A stretch of 64,000 nucleotides of DNA from Guillardia theta CCMP2712 (Eukaryota; Cryptophyceae; Pyrenomonadales; Geminigeraceae): contig NW_005434605.1 in the NCBI RefSeq assembly GCF_000315625.1, forward strand, positions 346,046 through 410,045. The letters run 5' to 3'. The notes under the pieces were generated by a model. It was not told where the DNA came from and did not search any database. It saw only the letters and a list, made by a program, of their open reading frames with translations. Positions 9,990 to 20,222 of this stretch are shown here, piece after piece; within the stretch, counting starts at the first letter, position 1, and every line of letters begins with the position of its first letter. Position numbers and translations under genes: made by a program.

Positions 9990-10690
9990 ACTACAATATC
10001 TCAGTCTCACTCACGTCGAGGTGTCTGATTCCCTCCAATCTCGCTCCCGTTTCCACCATCTCCTCTATACAATATTCGCCGCCATTTCTTCGTTCAACTC
10101 AATGTTAACCTACCCCCTCGTTCACCCAGTCGAAGAGTCGGAGGAATGCCATAGTACCCCCTCCAATCCCTTCAATCACTGGTTCAAAGTACCCCCGTAA
10201 CTACCACCCACCTTTCACAGGGCCAGCATCGGAGTTGTCAAAACGAACTGGGAGGACATCTACAGTTTGAATTTCGACCGTTTGAAAGTTTCAAACGGAG
10301 GCGTGTAGGTTAGGGCCTTTAGGCAAATATTTTATCCCGGTGAGTCCGGGCCCGGCCCAGTGACCCCGACTCGCGGCCCGGCCCCGCGGCCGCCAGGCCG
10401 CGGGCGTCCCGCGCCCGTGAGTCCGATGCTTTGAGCCCCTCTTCTCAAGAGTCGGGCTGGGTGACATCATGCGGCACAGTGCCGCTCATCGGCCGGCGGC
10501 CTCGAACTGAGCCGTCGCCGCCGACCGATCGGACCGACGGTCACTCACCCGGCCGTGAGTTTTATTTCAAGTTTGCTGACTGTACACTGCTGGACTCCAT
10601 GACATCAAGATCCGATGATCCGAAAAGTACTTAAAGTTACTGATGCTTCTGAAGTAGACTGATCTTGATGTTGATCACTGAGTCGAATCG
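9990..10690. repeat. Intergenic island: C-rich tract followed by GC-rich CCGG-type sequence
   Basis: About 10,090-10,215 carries TACCCCC-type runs on the plus strand. From about 10,330 to 10,560 the sequence is extremely GC-rich with repeated GGCCCGG/CCGCGGCC words and TGACTC-like punctuation. The same two textures recur near 29.3, 40.1 and 55.5 kb. A 17-bp direct repeat (AGGATACTTCTGACTAC) occurs at 9958-9974 and 9978-9994. No gene is visible. Confidence 0.6.
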
Positions 10691-10701
10691 CTCACTTCAA
10701 G

Positions 10702-12677
10702 TCACTGATCGTGTTCGACGCTGCTGTTTCGAACAAGGTTTAGCACATGATGGAACTGCTGAGCGGAATTCTCCCAATTGGCTCCTAAGATCTGCGACCA
10801 AGTGATTTAGAGATTCAACACGCGGCGGAGGAAGGCTTACTTGTATCATTCGCATATCCGACGTGACTGACGAGCGGTAAGCCTTGCCGATGTTGTAGAC
10901 CAGCGGATCCCCGCGGAACGATTCCTCCACAACAGGCCAGAGGTCGTAGCCTTCGTCTTGCTCTGCTACAACGGATCATTCTACGCTCAGCAGCCCGCAA
11001 CCGCAACAACCTTGCATTCTCTTCCCTCCCCTGATGTCATCCTTGAAATATGCGCCTGGCCCTGATTGATCATGGCGAGTCAGAGCAGAGGAGGATGAGA
11101 GAGGGAGGTGGAGGTCTACCGGGAGTCATCGCCCGACTCCGCACGAAGTCGTTCTGACGTTCCCCCTTGGAGAACTTACCGCCCTTGCGCGTCTGAATGT
11201 TGGGGAGGGTGTAGTATGCCGGGCCAGGCGTGTCTCCTCGTGGCACTGCGCTCTTGCTGCGGGGGTTGGGTTTCAGGAGGAGCTGGGCTGAGCTTGAAGT
11301 GAAGACTTCAGTTGAAGAGAAGGAGCGAGTCGAGTTGTTGGAGTGGATTTGCTTCTCCCAGTACTCCTTCGCCTTGGCAGCCTTGCTGGCCTTCTGGCTG
11401 GGAGGTTCCTGGCCCTTGTTGGAGGTGGCCTCCGATTTCCGTCTTGACCTTGACAAGGTCTTGACCAACTCTGACCCTCTCTTGCCGGAGATGTCGAGAG
11501 GATGCCGGCTGTACGGAGTCTTAGGAGCATCGACGAAGATTCGTCGGCGGTTGAGCCTCACGTCAGAGTTCCAGGCAGGTCTGTGGGAAGCATCGGTCCG
11601 ACTTGTTCTCTCAAGCACCCCGCCGCCCTCACTCTGCCTGCTGTGTGCATGTGGGACATTCCCCATGGACGTGTGAGCGCGCACAGGGTCGACAGACCTC
11701 ACGCTGTAGGAGGTCCATCGCCGCGAGGCGTCGCCGAGTCGTCGTGAAGGCCTCCGGTCCTCCTGGATGAGGTCGTCCTTGGATAGCTGCTCCAGCACTC
11801 CCTCGATGATCATGGTCGACAACCCAGCGACGTACTCTTCCACCACATGCTTCGATCTCGCTGACATGGCAACACTCTTTTCCGCGCTCTCAAAGTCCTC
11901 CCTTCTTCTTCCTCCTCCCTCTCCCTCTCCGCCTCCTGCATTTCGATGGCTCCCCTCGATCGGCAGACTTGGGACCCCATGCTCTCGTTCTTCCTCCTTC
12001 TCCTTCTCCTCCTCCTTCTCCTTCTCCTCCTCCTCCTTCTCCTTCTCCTCCTCCTCCTCTTCCTCCTCCTCCTCCTCCTCCTCCTCGAAATCTTCGTCAT
12101 GCTCATCGTCATAGCCCTCTCCCATCTCCACAGGCTGCTGGTCATTTCCCGTGTCCAAGTCGTCAGAGAGCTCATCGAAGTCATCCTCGTCGTAGAAGAT
12201 TTGCTCGTACTCGTACAGCGCATCGTCATCCTCTATGTCGTCCCCGAAGCTCATGCGCTCTACCACCCCCTGCTTCTTGCTCAGGGTTCCCACCCCTTCA
12301 CCCTGTGGGAAGTTGTCGACGAATGTGTCCCCTACCTCGTCCTCGAACTCCATCCTCTCCGCCTCCTCCACCTGTCGTTCCGCCCTCCCTTCTCGCCTCC
12401 CCTTCAGCGGAGCAGAGGGTCTTGGCTGTCTCGCTGCTTCCTCTCGCAGCCTCTTCCATTCCTCGTCTTCCGAGCTGCTGCTTCCCTCGCCGCCATCGTC
12501 CTCCAACGTCAACATCTCTGCTACCCCTCCCGCTCCTCCCGACGGCCAGGTTTCCTCTTCAAAGTTTTCCACTTGCTGGCTCTTTCCTTTCTCCTCCACG
12601 GGCTGTTGCCGCTTTCCCGCTCCGGCATCTTCCCTGAGCGCCTGCGAGCGTTGAACTCTGGTACTTGTAGAGCGCAT
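10702..12677 (-). CDS. Sperm-tail PG-rich repeat (SHIPPO) protein with long acidic N-terminus
   Basis: Four exons, 12677-11120, 11061-11011, 10965-10841 and 10791-10702, join with consistent phases into about 607 residues. The first 330 residues are acidic and include a long Glu/Lys run. The C-terminal half holds PG-rich repeats: DTPGPAYYTLP, then, restored by splicing, AMTPGPGAYFKDD. Such repeats occur in axonemal and other microtubule-associated proteins (ODF3/SHIPPO1 type, microtubule inner proteins). An earlier KTPYSRHPLD segment may be a degenerate unit. Cryptophytes are biflagellate, so a flagellar or microtubular role is plausible but inferred. The last exon encodes a short helix ending VEHDQ. 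Confidence 0.8.
11990..12092. repeat. CTC/CTT-rich microsatellite coding the acidic run
   Basis: Imperfect trinucleotide repeat (CTCCTT/CTCCTC on the plus strand) in the first exon of the SHIPPO gene, read on the minus strand as poly-Glu with interspersed Lys. The open plus-strand frames across it are artefacts of the repeat. Confidence 0.9.
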
Positions 12678-12918
12678 TTCCGGCTAGCTTCGCTTCCTCA
12701 CGCCTCCATCCTCTCCCTGGCCCTCATCAACTCTCTCCTTGTCGCCATCACTCTCTTCCCCCTGGTCTTCCTCATGCTCCCCTTCCCCTCTCCCCCTCCA
12801 CACCGCTGCCTGGCTGCTGCCTCCCCTCTACGCGCCACCATGTGGACCGGCCGGCCGATGGCGGTTGCTTTTCGAGCTGGGGCGGGCCTATGGGTAGCGA
12901 ATAAAAAGGAGGCTGCCC

Positions 12919-13623
12919 ATGGCTCCCCCCCCCTCCTTCCTGTCGCCATGCGCTATCGCTCGTCCTACCTGCTCCTTCGTGCCTCCATGCGCCTTTCCTA
13001 CACATCTGCTGAGCGATCACGCCCATGCCTCATGCCGGATGAGGGCATGCGGCCTTGGACGAGATGCTGTGCTGAGGGAAGCGCCGCTCTCACTGCAGAC
13101 CAGCATGTCGACGGGGCAGGAAGGGGACGCGAGCGACTTGTCATCGACCCTCAAGAAGCTGGACAGGAAGAATCTCCAAGTGGATCCTCTTGCGGGCACG
13201 AGATGGCTGCTCAAACTCGACATCGGCAGGGAGCCAGGCACTTGGATGGACGCGCGTTGGGGCGCTAGCGGCCAACGAGTCAGGGTGGCCATTGCAGTAG
13301 AGATGCAGAGAGACGGGTCCGTTCGCCCGGTCGAGTATCAGTACGGGTTGCTCAGGACGCTGACAACTCCAGAAGGCTCCTCCTTTAGAGTGAAAGGATC
13401 GTTCCCGAATGAGGTGTTGGAGTTCTCAATCCGACATGGCGGGCTCCCAGAGAGCAAGACCGGATGTGATGTTAGCTTGCCGGAAGGAGAGATTTTCATG
13501 AGCATCGGGACGCTGGGGAACAAGCTTGGTTCGCGTGGGAGGATGTCGATCGAGCAGTATCGGTTCTTTGTGAGACGGGAGCGGAGGATAGTGGGGACTT
13601 TCACTGCGGAGAGGATTGATTGA
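12919..13623 (+). CDS. Conserved algal protein of unknown function
   Basis: A single exon, up to 234 residues. The core from about residue 65 reads like a compact beta-rich domain: DPLAGTRWLLKLDIGREPGTWMDARWGASG, then a strand-rich segment and EQYRFFVRRERRIVGTF near the C-terminus. I believe the DxGREPGTWM motif recurs in plant and algal proteins of unknown function, but could not check. The N-terminal 60 residues are rich in Ser/Pro/Cys/Ala and could be an organelle-targeting leader; starts at the downstream MRACGLG or MSTGQEG are also possible. An AATAAAAAGG sequence about 20 bases before ATG 12919 could be a TATA-like element, which would favour a downstream start. Confidence 0.65.
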   Translation: MAPPPSFLSPCAIARPTCSFVPPCAFPTHLLSDHAHASCRMRACGLGRDAVLREAPLSLQTSMSTGQEGDASDLSSTLKKLDRKNLQVDPLAGTRWLLKLDIGREPGTWMDARWGASGQRVRVAIAVEMQRDGSVRPVEYQYGLLRTLTTPEGSSFRVKGSFPNEVLEFSIRHGGLPESKTGCDVSLPEGEIFMSIGTLGNKLGSRGRMSIEQYRFFVRRERRIVGTFTAERID

Positions 13624-13811
13624 GGACGAAAATTATTCTTTGAGTTTGCTTTTCTTGATAATGCTTTTGATTCTTTTTCTCTTGTGTCCACTCCTTTCTC
13701 CAAGTCAAGAAGCAAAACGATTCTTCACATCAAGCCTTTCAACTTCAATAGACATCCATGCCTTCTTTACACATTTCTGCACGCCTATCCTGGCATGTAT
13801 TTTGTACAACA

Positions 13812-16484
13812 TCAATTCCGAAAATTCTTGAGGATATCATCCCATTCACTGGCAACCTTGTTCCAGCTGCGTAGAAAGATGTTGCAGCAAGCACATGTCA
13901 ACGTCTGATCTTGCCAGGGGAGTGCAAACCTGAAGCGATGTCTCGCCCATTCTTTCATACTCCTCCTGTACCCCTCCAGCGTCATGCCGACCTGACCAGT
14001 CTTCCTCTGCAGCCTCGTCAGCCCGCGCGTCCAGCCAAGACTAAGACTAGGATCCTTCATACCTCCAGCATACTCCTCACCCTCGCTTCTCCAGATGCTC
14101 CAGCGGCTTCGCAGACCGTTTTTGTCCAGCGTTTCAGCCAGTCCAGTGAGATGCTTCCCGTTCCGTTGACTAAACCCACCGGATGCTGTCCCAAGTCAAA
14201 GAGCCCTGCCGTCTCGGGGATCGCAGAGCCCTCGAAGCGGCTGGTGATGGGGATGGCGCCGGCGATCTGCGAGAGGAGACGGTTGCTGGTCAACTGCAAG
14301 GGGGAAGGACGGGAGGAACCTGAGCTTTCATGAGGGCGATGCAGGAGGTTTCGGGGAAGACTGTCGGGTAGAGGTCTGGAACGAGAGGTGAGGAGAGTTT
14401 GAGAGTTGAGCACTCAAAGGTCCTCACAGAAGCCAGCTTGAGACAGCAAGTGAGCCAGGGACGAGTGCGAGACCATCCCGTAGTAGTTCACTCCCTCGTC
14501 CTTCATCTGCTCACCATCCGTCATCCTCCACCTGCTTCCAACTCCTGCCACCTTCTCCATCGCCCCCGACACGTGCGCCATCCATTCCTTGTAGACCGGA
14601 TCCTTCGATGCAAGCTGATGGTCGTGCTGGAAGCAGCCTCAAGAGCGAGGGGGAGGAGAAAGGAGACACTCATCGACGTACCTGGGTGAAGCCGTAGAGC
14701 ACGCTCAGGGTCGCGTTCTTCCCTACCTCTCCCAGGCACCTCCTGATGGTAGTCCAGGCCTGTCTGGCCGTCAGAGGTAGCAACAAGCGCCAACCCGCAC
14801 CTTCAGCACGTGCAGGAGACCTCTTGACGGCATCGACGCGTAAATGAAATGTTCGGAGAGGTTTGGCCCGTCAGTGAACATGTCCTCGTCAACCCCGTTC
14901 TGCGTGATGATCGCCTTCCTCTTGAGACGATCCGGCAGCAAACTCGCGTGGAAGTCAGACAGCACCAAGACACCATCCACTTGCTTCATGAGGTGATCAT
15001 AGCCAGCTTGCTCCTGCCCGAGCTTGAGTCACCTGCCCTTCACCACCTCACCAGCACGGCTCACCTGAACTGTGTCGTGCAGCCAGATGAAGCGCTTGCT
15101 CGCTGACTTGGCCATGAGCATCGGCGAGGCATAATCCCTCCAGGCAACATATCTGAGCGCACGACCCTCAGCATATCAGGACTTGCGCATGCCTCCCTTC
15201 CTACAACGTCTCGACGTCTTGAGAGTGAGCACCTTCCCACTCCGAGGAGCAGGGGAGCAGCCACCAGGGGAGCCAGAGGGTCCCATCCCTCGCCCTCCCG
15301 CTCCTCACGGGCCTCCCGTAGATCTCCACCTGTCGCCCACCCTCTCAGACCTCCACCTGAGGTGCCAGCTGGAGCCGACCTGCCAACCCCTCGCTTGCAG
15401 GCGGGCGGAGAGGTGGATAACGGCCTGCTCCGAGCCTCCGATCCCCGAGTCGAGAGCGCTTCCGTCCCACCTGTTAGGAGCAGTCAGTCCATATGGCCAA
15501 GTGCTTCAAGACAGTCACCTCCCCGTGGGCGTGTTCCCCTGAATGAAGCAGCCCACGACGAGGACCTTCCCGCCGTCTCGTGCGGCTGCGGCGGTCAAGG
15601 TGAGGTGAAGCGATGAAGGCATGTGTCGCACCGTTTGCACGATCTTGTCGCATGAGCTCAACCTGCGCGTCGAGGACTCCTGGCGGCATCTTTGACTTTG
15701 CTATCTCTGCTCCCCTCAAGAATGTCTTGACGGCCTGAGGATGACGATTGAGAGGAGGAGGAAGACCTGCATCTCCATCTCACCTGCGGCCCACAGCCTT
15801 CGTCTGCGAGTCTGAAGAACAAGTTCAGATGGTCCTCTTCCGTAGCATCAAAGAGAGCTGCATGCAGCTGCAGGAGCCTTGTCGCCTCTCTCCTCCTGCC
15901 CGTTGCATCCAGCGCCTCCGATAACAATCTGGGCAACCTCACTGACCCAGGTCAGCCAAGACCTCTTGGCACCTGTAAACGTTGGAGTCTCGTTGCCCGA
16001 GTCTCATCGCCAGCCGGAAGCTTCGGATGCTATCCTCGATCTTCATGCTGCTCTTCTTGAAGATGCCAAAGTTCGCCCACAGCCTCCCGCACTTGAAGCA
16101 TTCGAGCACGCCCGTCTCCTCCAGCTGTCCTGGGCCTCTGTCGCCAGCATCTCTTGCTATGCTGGACAATCCCATCCAGGCCTCCTCGAGCCTCTCGAAG
16201 TCTGCCTTCTCCAAGGACGAATGTCTCGCTCGCTCGAACGCCTCCCTTGCCTCGTCTCTCTTTCCCATGGCTCGCAAGATCGCTCCCACAGTCAGCATGG
16301 CCCTGAGGTCACCAGGATCACGCTCGAGAGCTGAACGATGCTCCTTGTACGCCGCCAGGAGGCGAGGGTCGGGATCGGGATCAGGACGCGCTGTGTGCAT
16401 GGCCTCGTTTCGTTCGGCTCCTCCCTCTCCTCCCCCCCAGGTCAGCAGGCATGCCACAAGCACCGTCCTAGCGACCGCCGGCAT
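13812..16484 (-). CDS. TPR-glycosyltransferase (GT4 type), multi-exon
   Basis: About 14 exons on the minus strand. The N-terminus looks secretory (ARTVLVACLLTWGGG) and is followed by TPR-like helices (DLRAMLTVGAILRAMGKRDEAREAFERA). A GT-B glycosyltransferase comes next: KVLVVGCFIQGN, WDGSALDSGIGGSEQAV (15470-15380), WRDYASPMLMAKSASKRFIWLHD, DGVLVLSDFHASLLP and ITQNGVDEDMF (15013-14801), AWTTIRRCLGEVGKNATLSVLYG (14759-14682), exon 14626-14428, YLYPTVFPETSCIALMKAQ (14375-14320), AGAIPITSRFEGSAIPET (14266-14063), 13991-13930 and the final FSWNKVASEWDDIL (13866-13812). The ETS...ALMKAQ and GAIP motifs are the nucleotide-sugar-binding end of GT4 enzymes. Phases agree across the C-terminal half. 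Two joints, near 15940 and 15150, are off by one base and may be missed introns or errors. Acceptor and donor sugar unknown. Confidence 0.82.
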
Positions 16485-16559
16485 TGCCCGACAATCTCAG
16501 TAAGTTAACTGAAAGTTGGATAGTTGAGTAAAAGAATGAGTACACTTCCCCTGTCGGGG

Positions 16560-16685
16560 AACTGCCAGGGCAGGCCTGTGCGCGGCGAGAGAGGGAGAGG
16601 AGGGAGGGAGGAAGAAGAGGGAGAGAGGGAGAAAGGAAGAGGAGGAGGGAGGGAGGGAGGGAGAGAGGGAGGAAGCGAGACGCTG
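16560..16685. repeat. Purine-rich low-complexity stretch
   Basis: GGGAGA/GGAGG-type low complexity between two divergent genes (TPR-glycosyltransferase minus, methyltransferase plus). The spacer of about 230 bases must hold both promoters; no clear TATA box is seen. Confidence 0.7.
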
Positions 16686-16712
16686 ATATCCTGAGATAGA
16701 GGCAGAGGGAGG

Positions 16713-19148
16713 ATGGGAGGAAAGATCGGGAAGCTTCTCCTTGCATCCACGTTGCTCCCCGGGTTCGCCGGCATGACCTGCTGGGCGAGCGACCAGAGGA
16801 GGGGAAACGCTGTGATCCTGTCCCGCGACTACGAGAGGCTGGAGACGCTGGGAGCGCAAGGATCCCTCATGAGGGGGCACGAGGTGACCGGCAAGGCCCG
16901 CTGGCTTGGAGGGTGGAGGCTTGCAGCGGGGGTTTCTTATGAAGTGCTGCCGGAAACGGGGAGCATGCGTGTGACGTGTAGCCGGGAGTCAGGGTGTGGG
17001 ACAGACTTCTCGAGGGAGGACAGGCAGGTGAAGGTACCCCGAGCATGCTGCAGTTGCTTGACCTTCCCCGTGCAGAGAGAAATTTGGAGTTGGCAAGGGC
17101 TGGTGATGATGAACGTGACGCTGCCAGGTGACGTCCCGTACATCCTTAAGGTCTATGGAAGTGCTCCAGAGCATCGGAAGGTGGGCGCAAGCGCAGGGCA
17201 CCCCGAGCCGTTCCTTGCCTGTCCCATCGTTGTGTCCGAGAGCAAAAAAGTAGTAGGGAAACACTCACCCGCCTCCATGGTGCTGGTGGGAGGATGCCAG
17301 GTAAGAGGGGGGGTTGGCTCTTTCTGGGGGTTCTGATGCCCCTGTCTGCTTGCTAGTCTCCTCTCTCAGAGGACGGGAGCTTCGTCTCTACCTCCGCCTT
17401 CCGCACGCAGCAGGGATTGTTCACCAGGTCTCGGAGGACGCAAGTCTGCGGGGCCTTTGGCGATGACGACCCGCGCGCAGGTTTCACGTAGGAGTTCTCT
17501 TCAACGATCGAGCGAAGCAAGGAGATTCTTTCACGGTGGTCGACATGATCCTTCAAGTTGTCTTCGCGTTCCAGCCGGAAAACATCCAGATCGAACCAAA
17601 GAAGTTCTACGAGGACTCAAACCTGCTGGCACGTGGAAGAGAGGTTGCCTCGGGATTGCGCTGATGAGACGTTCCAGTCGGAGGCCGCGCGGGGAGAAAG
17701 GAACGAGCCAATCGACAAGCAATACATCGAGCTGCTGGCTGGCAGTTTCGCTTGCCCGGACATCATATCGTTGACGAGACGCCAGGTTGAGGTGCAGGTA
17801 GAGCAGGAGGAGGGGACCTTGTTCAAGGTCTCAAGGGTTGCTTTGTCTGCAGGAGATGTATGACGGACTAGTGACAAGACTGAGGGGAACTACTCGACCG
17901 CTGCATTTCTACTCCTTCTACGGCCGAACCAGCAGGTGTCGTCACTCCATTCCTCCTCCCCCTCCTCAGGAGATTGATCCTCTCCAGCCACGATTGGGAT
18001 CAGATCGTACGTATGCACGTTGGGAACTTGGGATACAAGGTGTCCCACCTCCTCCTCCTCCTCCTACTTCCGCTCCTTCTGAGCAAAGCGATCAGAGGGG
18101 AGACAGGGTCTTCGAAGCTGGATGTGCAGCAGGAGCTTTTCTTGAATCTATTGCTCGCCAGGTGCGGGCAGTCTCCTGTTCCCAGCTCCTCGTGACCTGG
18201 CGTGACCTTGATGCAGTACGGGTCCTACGTGGCTGGAGTCGACATTGCTGGCGCTTTGATCAATGTGATCCTCCCCCCCTGCGTGATGTTGGCTGACGCC
18301 AGACGCGCAGATAGCGCGTAGTCGCGTCCCGGGGCATTTTTGTGTGGCTGTGAGCTGAGTTGTGGCAAACCCCCGACAGGTGCTGATCCCCTTGAGCAGC
18401 CAGCGCAGAATCTCTCCTTCATCCGCAGGGAGACTTTCGATCACAGCCTGAGGTGCCGCCCCTTGCTGGCGAGCGGCTGCCCGTAACTCTCTGCCCCTGT
18501 CGCAGTTTCGGCGTCCTCACGTACGCGGAGCACGCGATCCAAGCCTGCGAGGTGGCGCGCGAGCTGGTGCGCGTCACCAAACCAGGTGGGCAGAGAGCAG
18601 AGGGATGAAGGAGAGGACGATATCTCAACGGGTCCCGCAGGCGGGACGATCTTCTTAGGCCAGCTCAACGACCCTGACATGGCTCCCTACCGCCCTGAGC
18701 AGATGCAAGGCAGCACCGGGGTACCTCCCGACTTGTGGTGAGCAGCAGCGCAGGTTCTTCCCCTCCCCCGCTGACGCCGCCGGCAGGTTCAAGTTTGCGC
18801 TCGCTCTTGACCTGGAGGTGGATGTTGCGAGAGGGGAGGAGGTGTACTCGCGCCGGGTCATCCCCGACCTGGAGCACTACGACCTGCATGCCTACTACCG
18901 CTACAACGTCTACCTCAGGTCCCACCTCCCCCTTTCTCTCAGCTCTCACGCGCAGCCGGCAGGAAGAGAAGGGAGCAGGAGACAGGCAGGAGGGGGAGGC
19001 CGCTGGACGTGGACTGCGGCGCCTTTCGCTCCGAAAGGTGCGCCTCCTCCCTGCCCCGTCTTGCCATTTCTCAACAGTCGTGTGCAGGTCGATGGAGCGA
19101 TACACGGTGGACGGCAGAGGATGCGCCATCCCGTTCCGGTACAGGTGA
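16713..19148 (+). CDS. SAM-dependent methyltransferase with N-terminal signal peptide and extra domain
   Basis: Multi-exon. The N-terminus MGGKIGKLLLASTLLPGFAGMTCWAS resembles a signal peptide, followed by about 150 residues of unrecognised sequence. The C-terminal part is a class I methyltransferase, with phases that agree exon by exon: 17853-17935, 17970-18039, 18084-18161 (DRVFEAGCAAGAFLESI, the SAM-binding glycine loop), 18217 onward (YGSYVAGVDIAGALI), an exon ending 18452 (ETFDHSL), 18506-18585 (SFGVLTYAEHAIQACEVARELVRVTKPG), 18641-18737 (GGTIFLGQLNDPD), 18787-18918 and 19088-19148 (ERYTVDGRGCAIPFRYR). Near 17640-17680 a 34-nt intron joins ARGRE to SEAARGERNEP; near 17470 one joint is unresolved. 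A lumenal or secretory-pathway methyltransferase is likely; substrate unknown. Frames continuing after 19148 were not convincing. Confidence 0.78.
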
Positions 19149-20222
19149 AGCCAGGAGGAGCCGCCATAGTGGTTTCTCCTCAGCTTGACGCTAGAGTTGC
19201 CAGGAACGTCCTCTTCGACGACTGCACCCTTGTGGAGAGGGGGGTAGGAGAGTGGTGCTGTACCGACCAGGAGGTTTGCCTGAATGCACCTGCTTCCTCT
19301 TGCTCATGGTCCCCTGCAGTGCAACACTACCAACTGGAGAGAGTGTGCTCCTGTCTACCGGAGACAAGCCTGAACAGCAGCACGCCAACCTCTAGACCCA
19401 TCCTATCTCAAAAGCCAGCTCATCCCATTTCAAGTGAGCTGGCTGGTTCTCCCAGAAGCAGAAAGGTTGCTTGACGTCATCGCAAAGACACGACAATTTG
19501 TGAAAAGGTTTCACCCACTAACTTGAAAGAATGGAGTCGTCAAAAAGGTCTCCGAAGGAATTGAAGAAGTTAGTGTCGATGTCCACCTATGCAACATTCG
19601 TCACAGGGCAGACAGGACAGCATGCCATCATGCTGAGCAAACCACATACCAATCGCACAGAACAAGCTACACTATAGAAAAGATCATGTTTGCAATCAAT
19701 TAACATCAACTTGATGCTGAGAATTTCGATGGGAAAACAAGAGCACGTCACAGCATGAAGGAGAGGAGAGGAGGACAGGTGGCATTCTCTCTCCCTACAA
19801 CTCTTAAATCACTTTGTCTCACCTTGTCGCCCGTGTCCACGTCCTGCATGCTCATCTCCGGATCAAGCTGCATCTCCGCGTCCTCTATCCCCTCCACCTC
19901 CATCCCCTTCCCTCGACCGCGCAGCCGCTGCATACCCGGTCAATCACTCAGCACTACCCTACCCCTTCATTTAGCCTCGAGTTCCTATGGAGTACCCACC
20001 CCTATTAACCACATCACCCGATCCACCCCCTGCTCTCATCCACTACCCCCAGAACTCATCTGTTGGTACCCCTCATACCCTGTTTCTACACGCGACATCA
20101 GTACCCCTTCAATTACTATTGATTACCCACCCTTATCCCTCCACCCACTTCCCAATCGAGTGATGACCCCTCCTTTAGCCACAAGCTCACCCCACCCCCC
20201 TCGTCCACTCTAAGGTGTAACA
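19149..20222. other. Intergenic region with C-rich tract upstream of the bilin reductase
   Basis: About 19,490-19,760 is AT-richer with no gene. About 19,930-20,205 has TACCCCC/ACCCACCCC-type runs on the plus strand, ending some 20 bases before the bilin reductase start. No TATA box is obvious. An open plus-strand segment at 19,150-19,474 could be an alternative 3' exon of the methyltransferase, but phases do not settle it. Confidence 0.5.

Noticed and set aside
10330-10560. CpG-island promoter or rDNA spacer
   Set aside because: High GC alone is not enough; no adjacent rRNA gene, and the same texture recurs far from gene starts.
11946-13268. 440-codon plus-strand open frame opposite the SHIPPO gene
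   Set aside because: It starts in the antisense of the Glu-coding microsatellite (poly-Leu) and mirrors the minus-strand coding sequence, which has domain and splice support.
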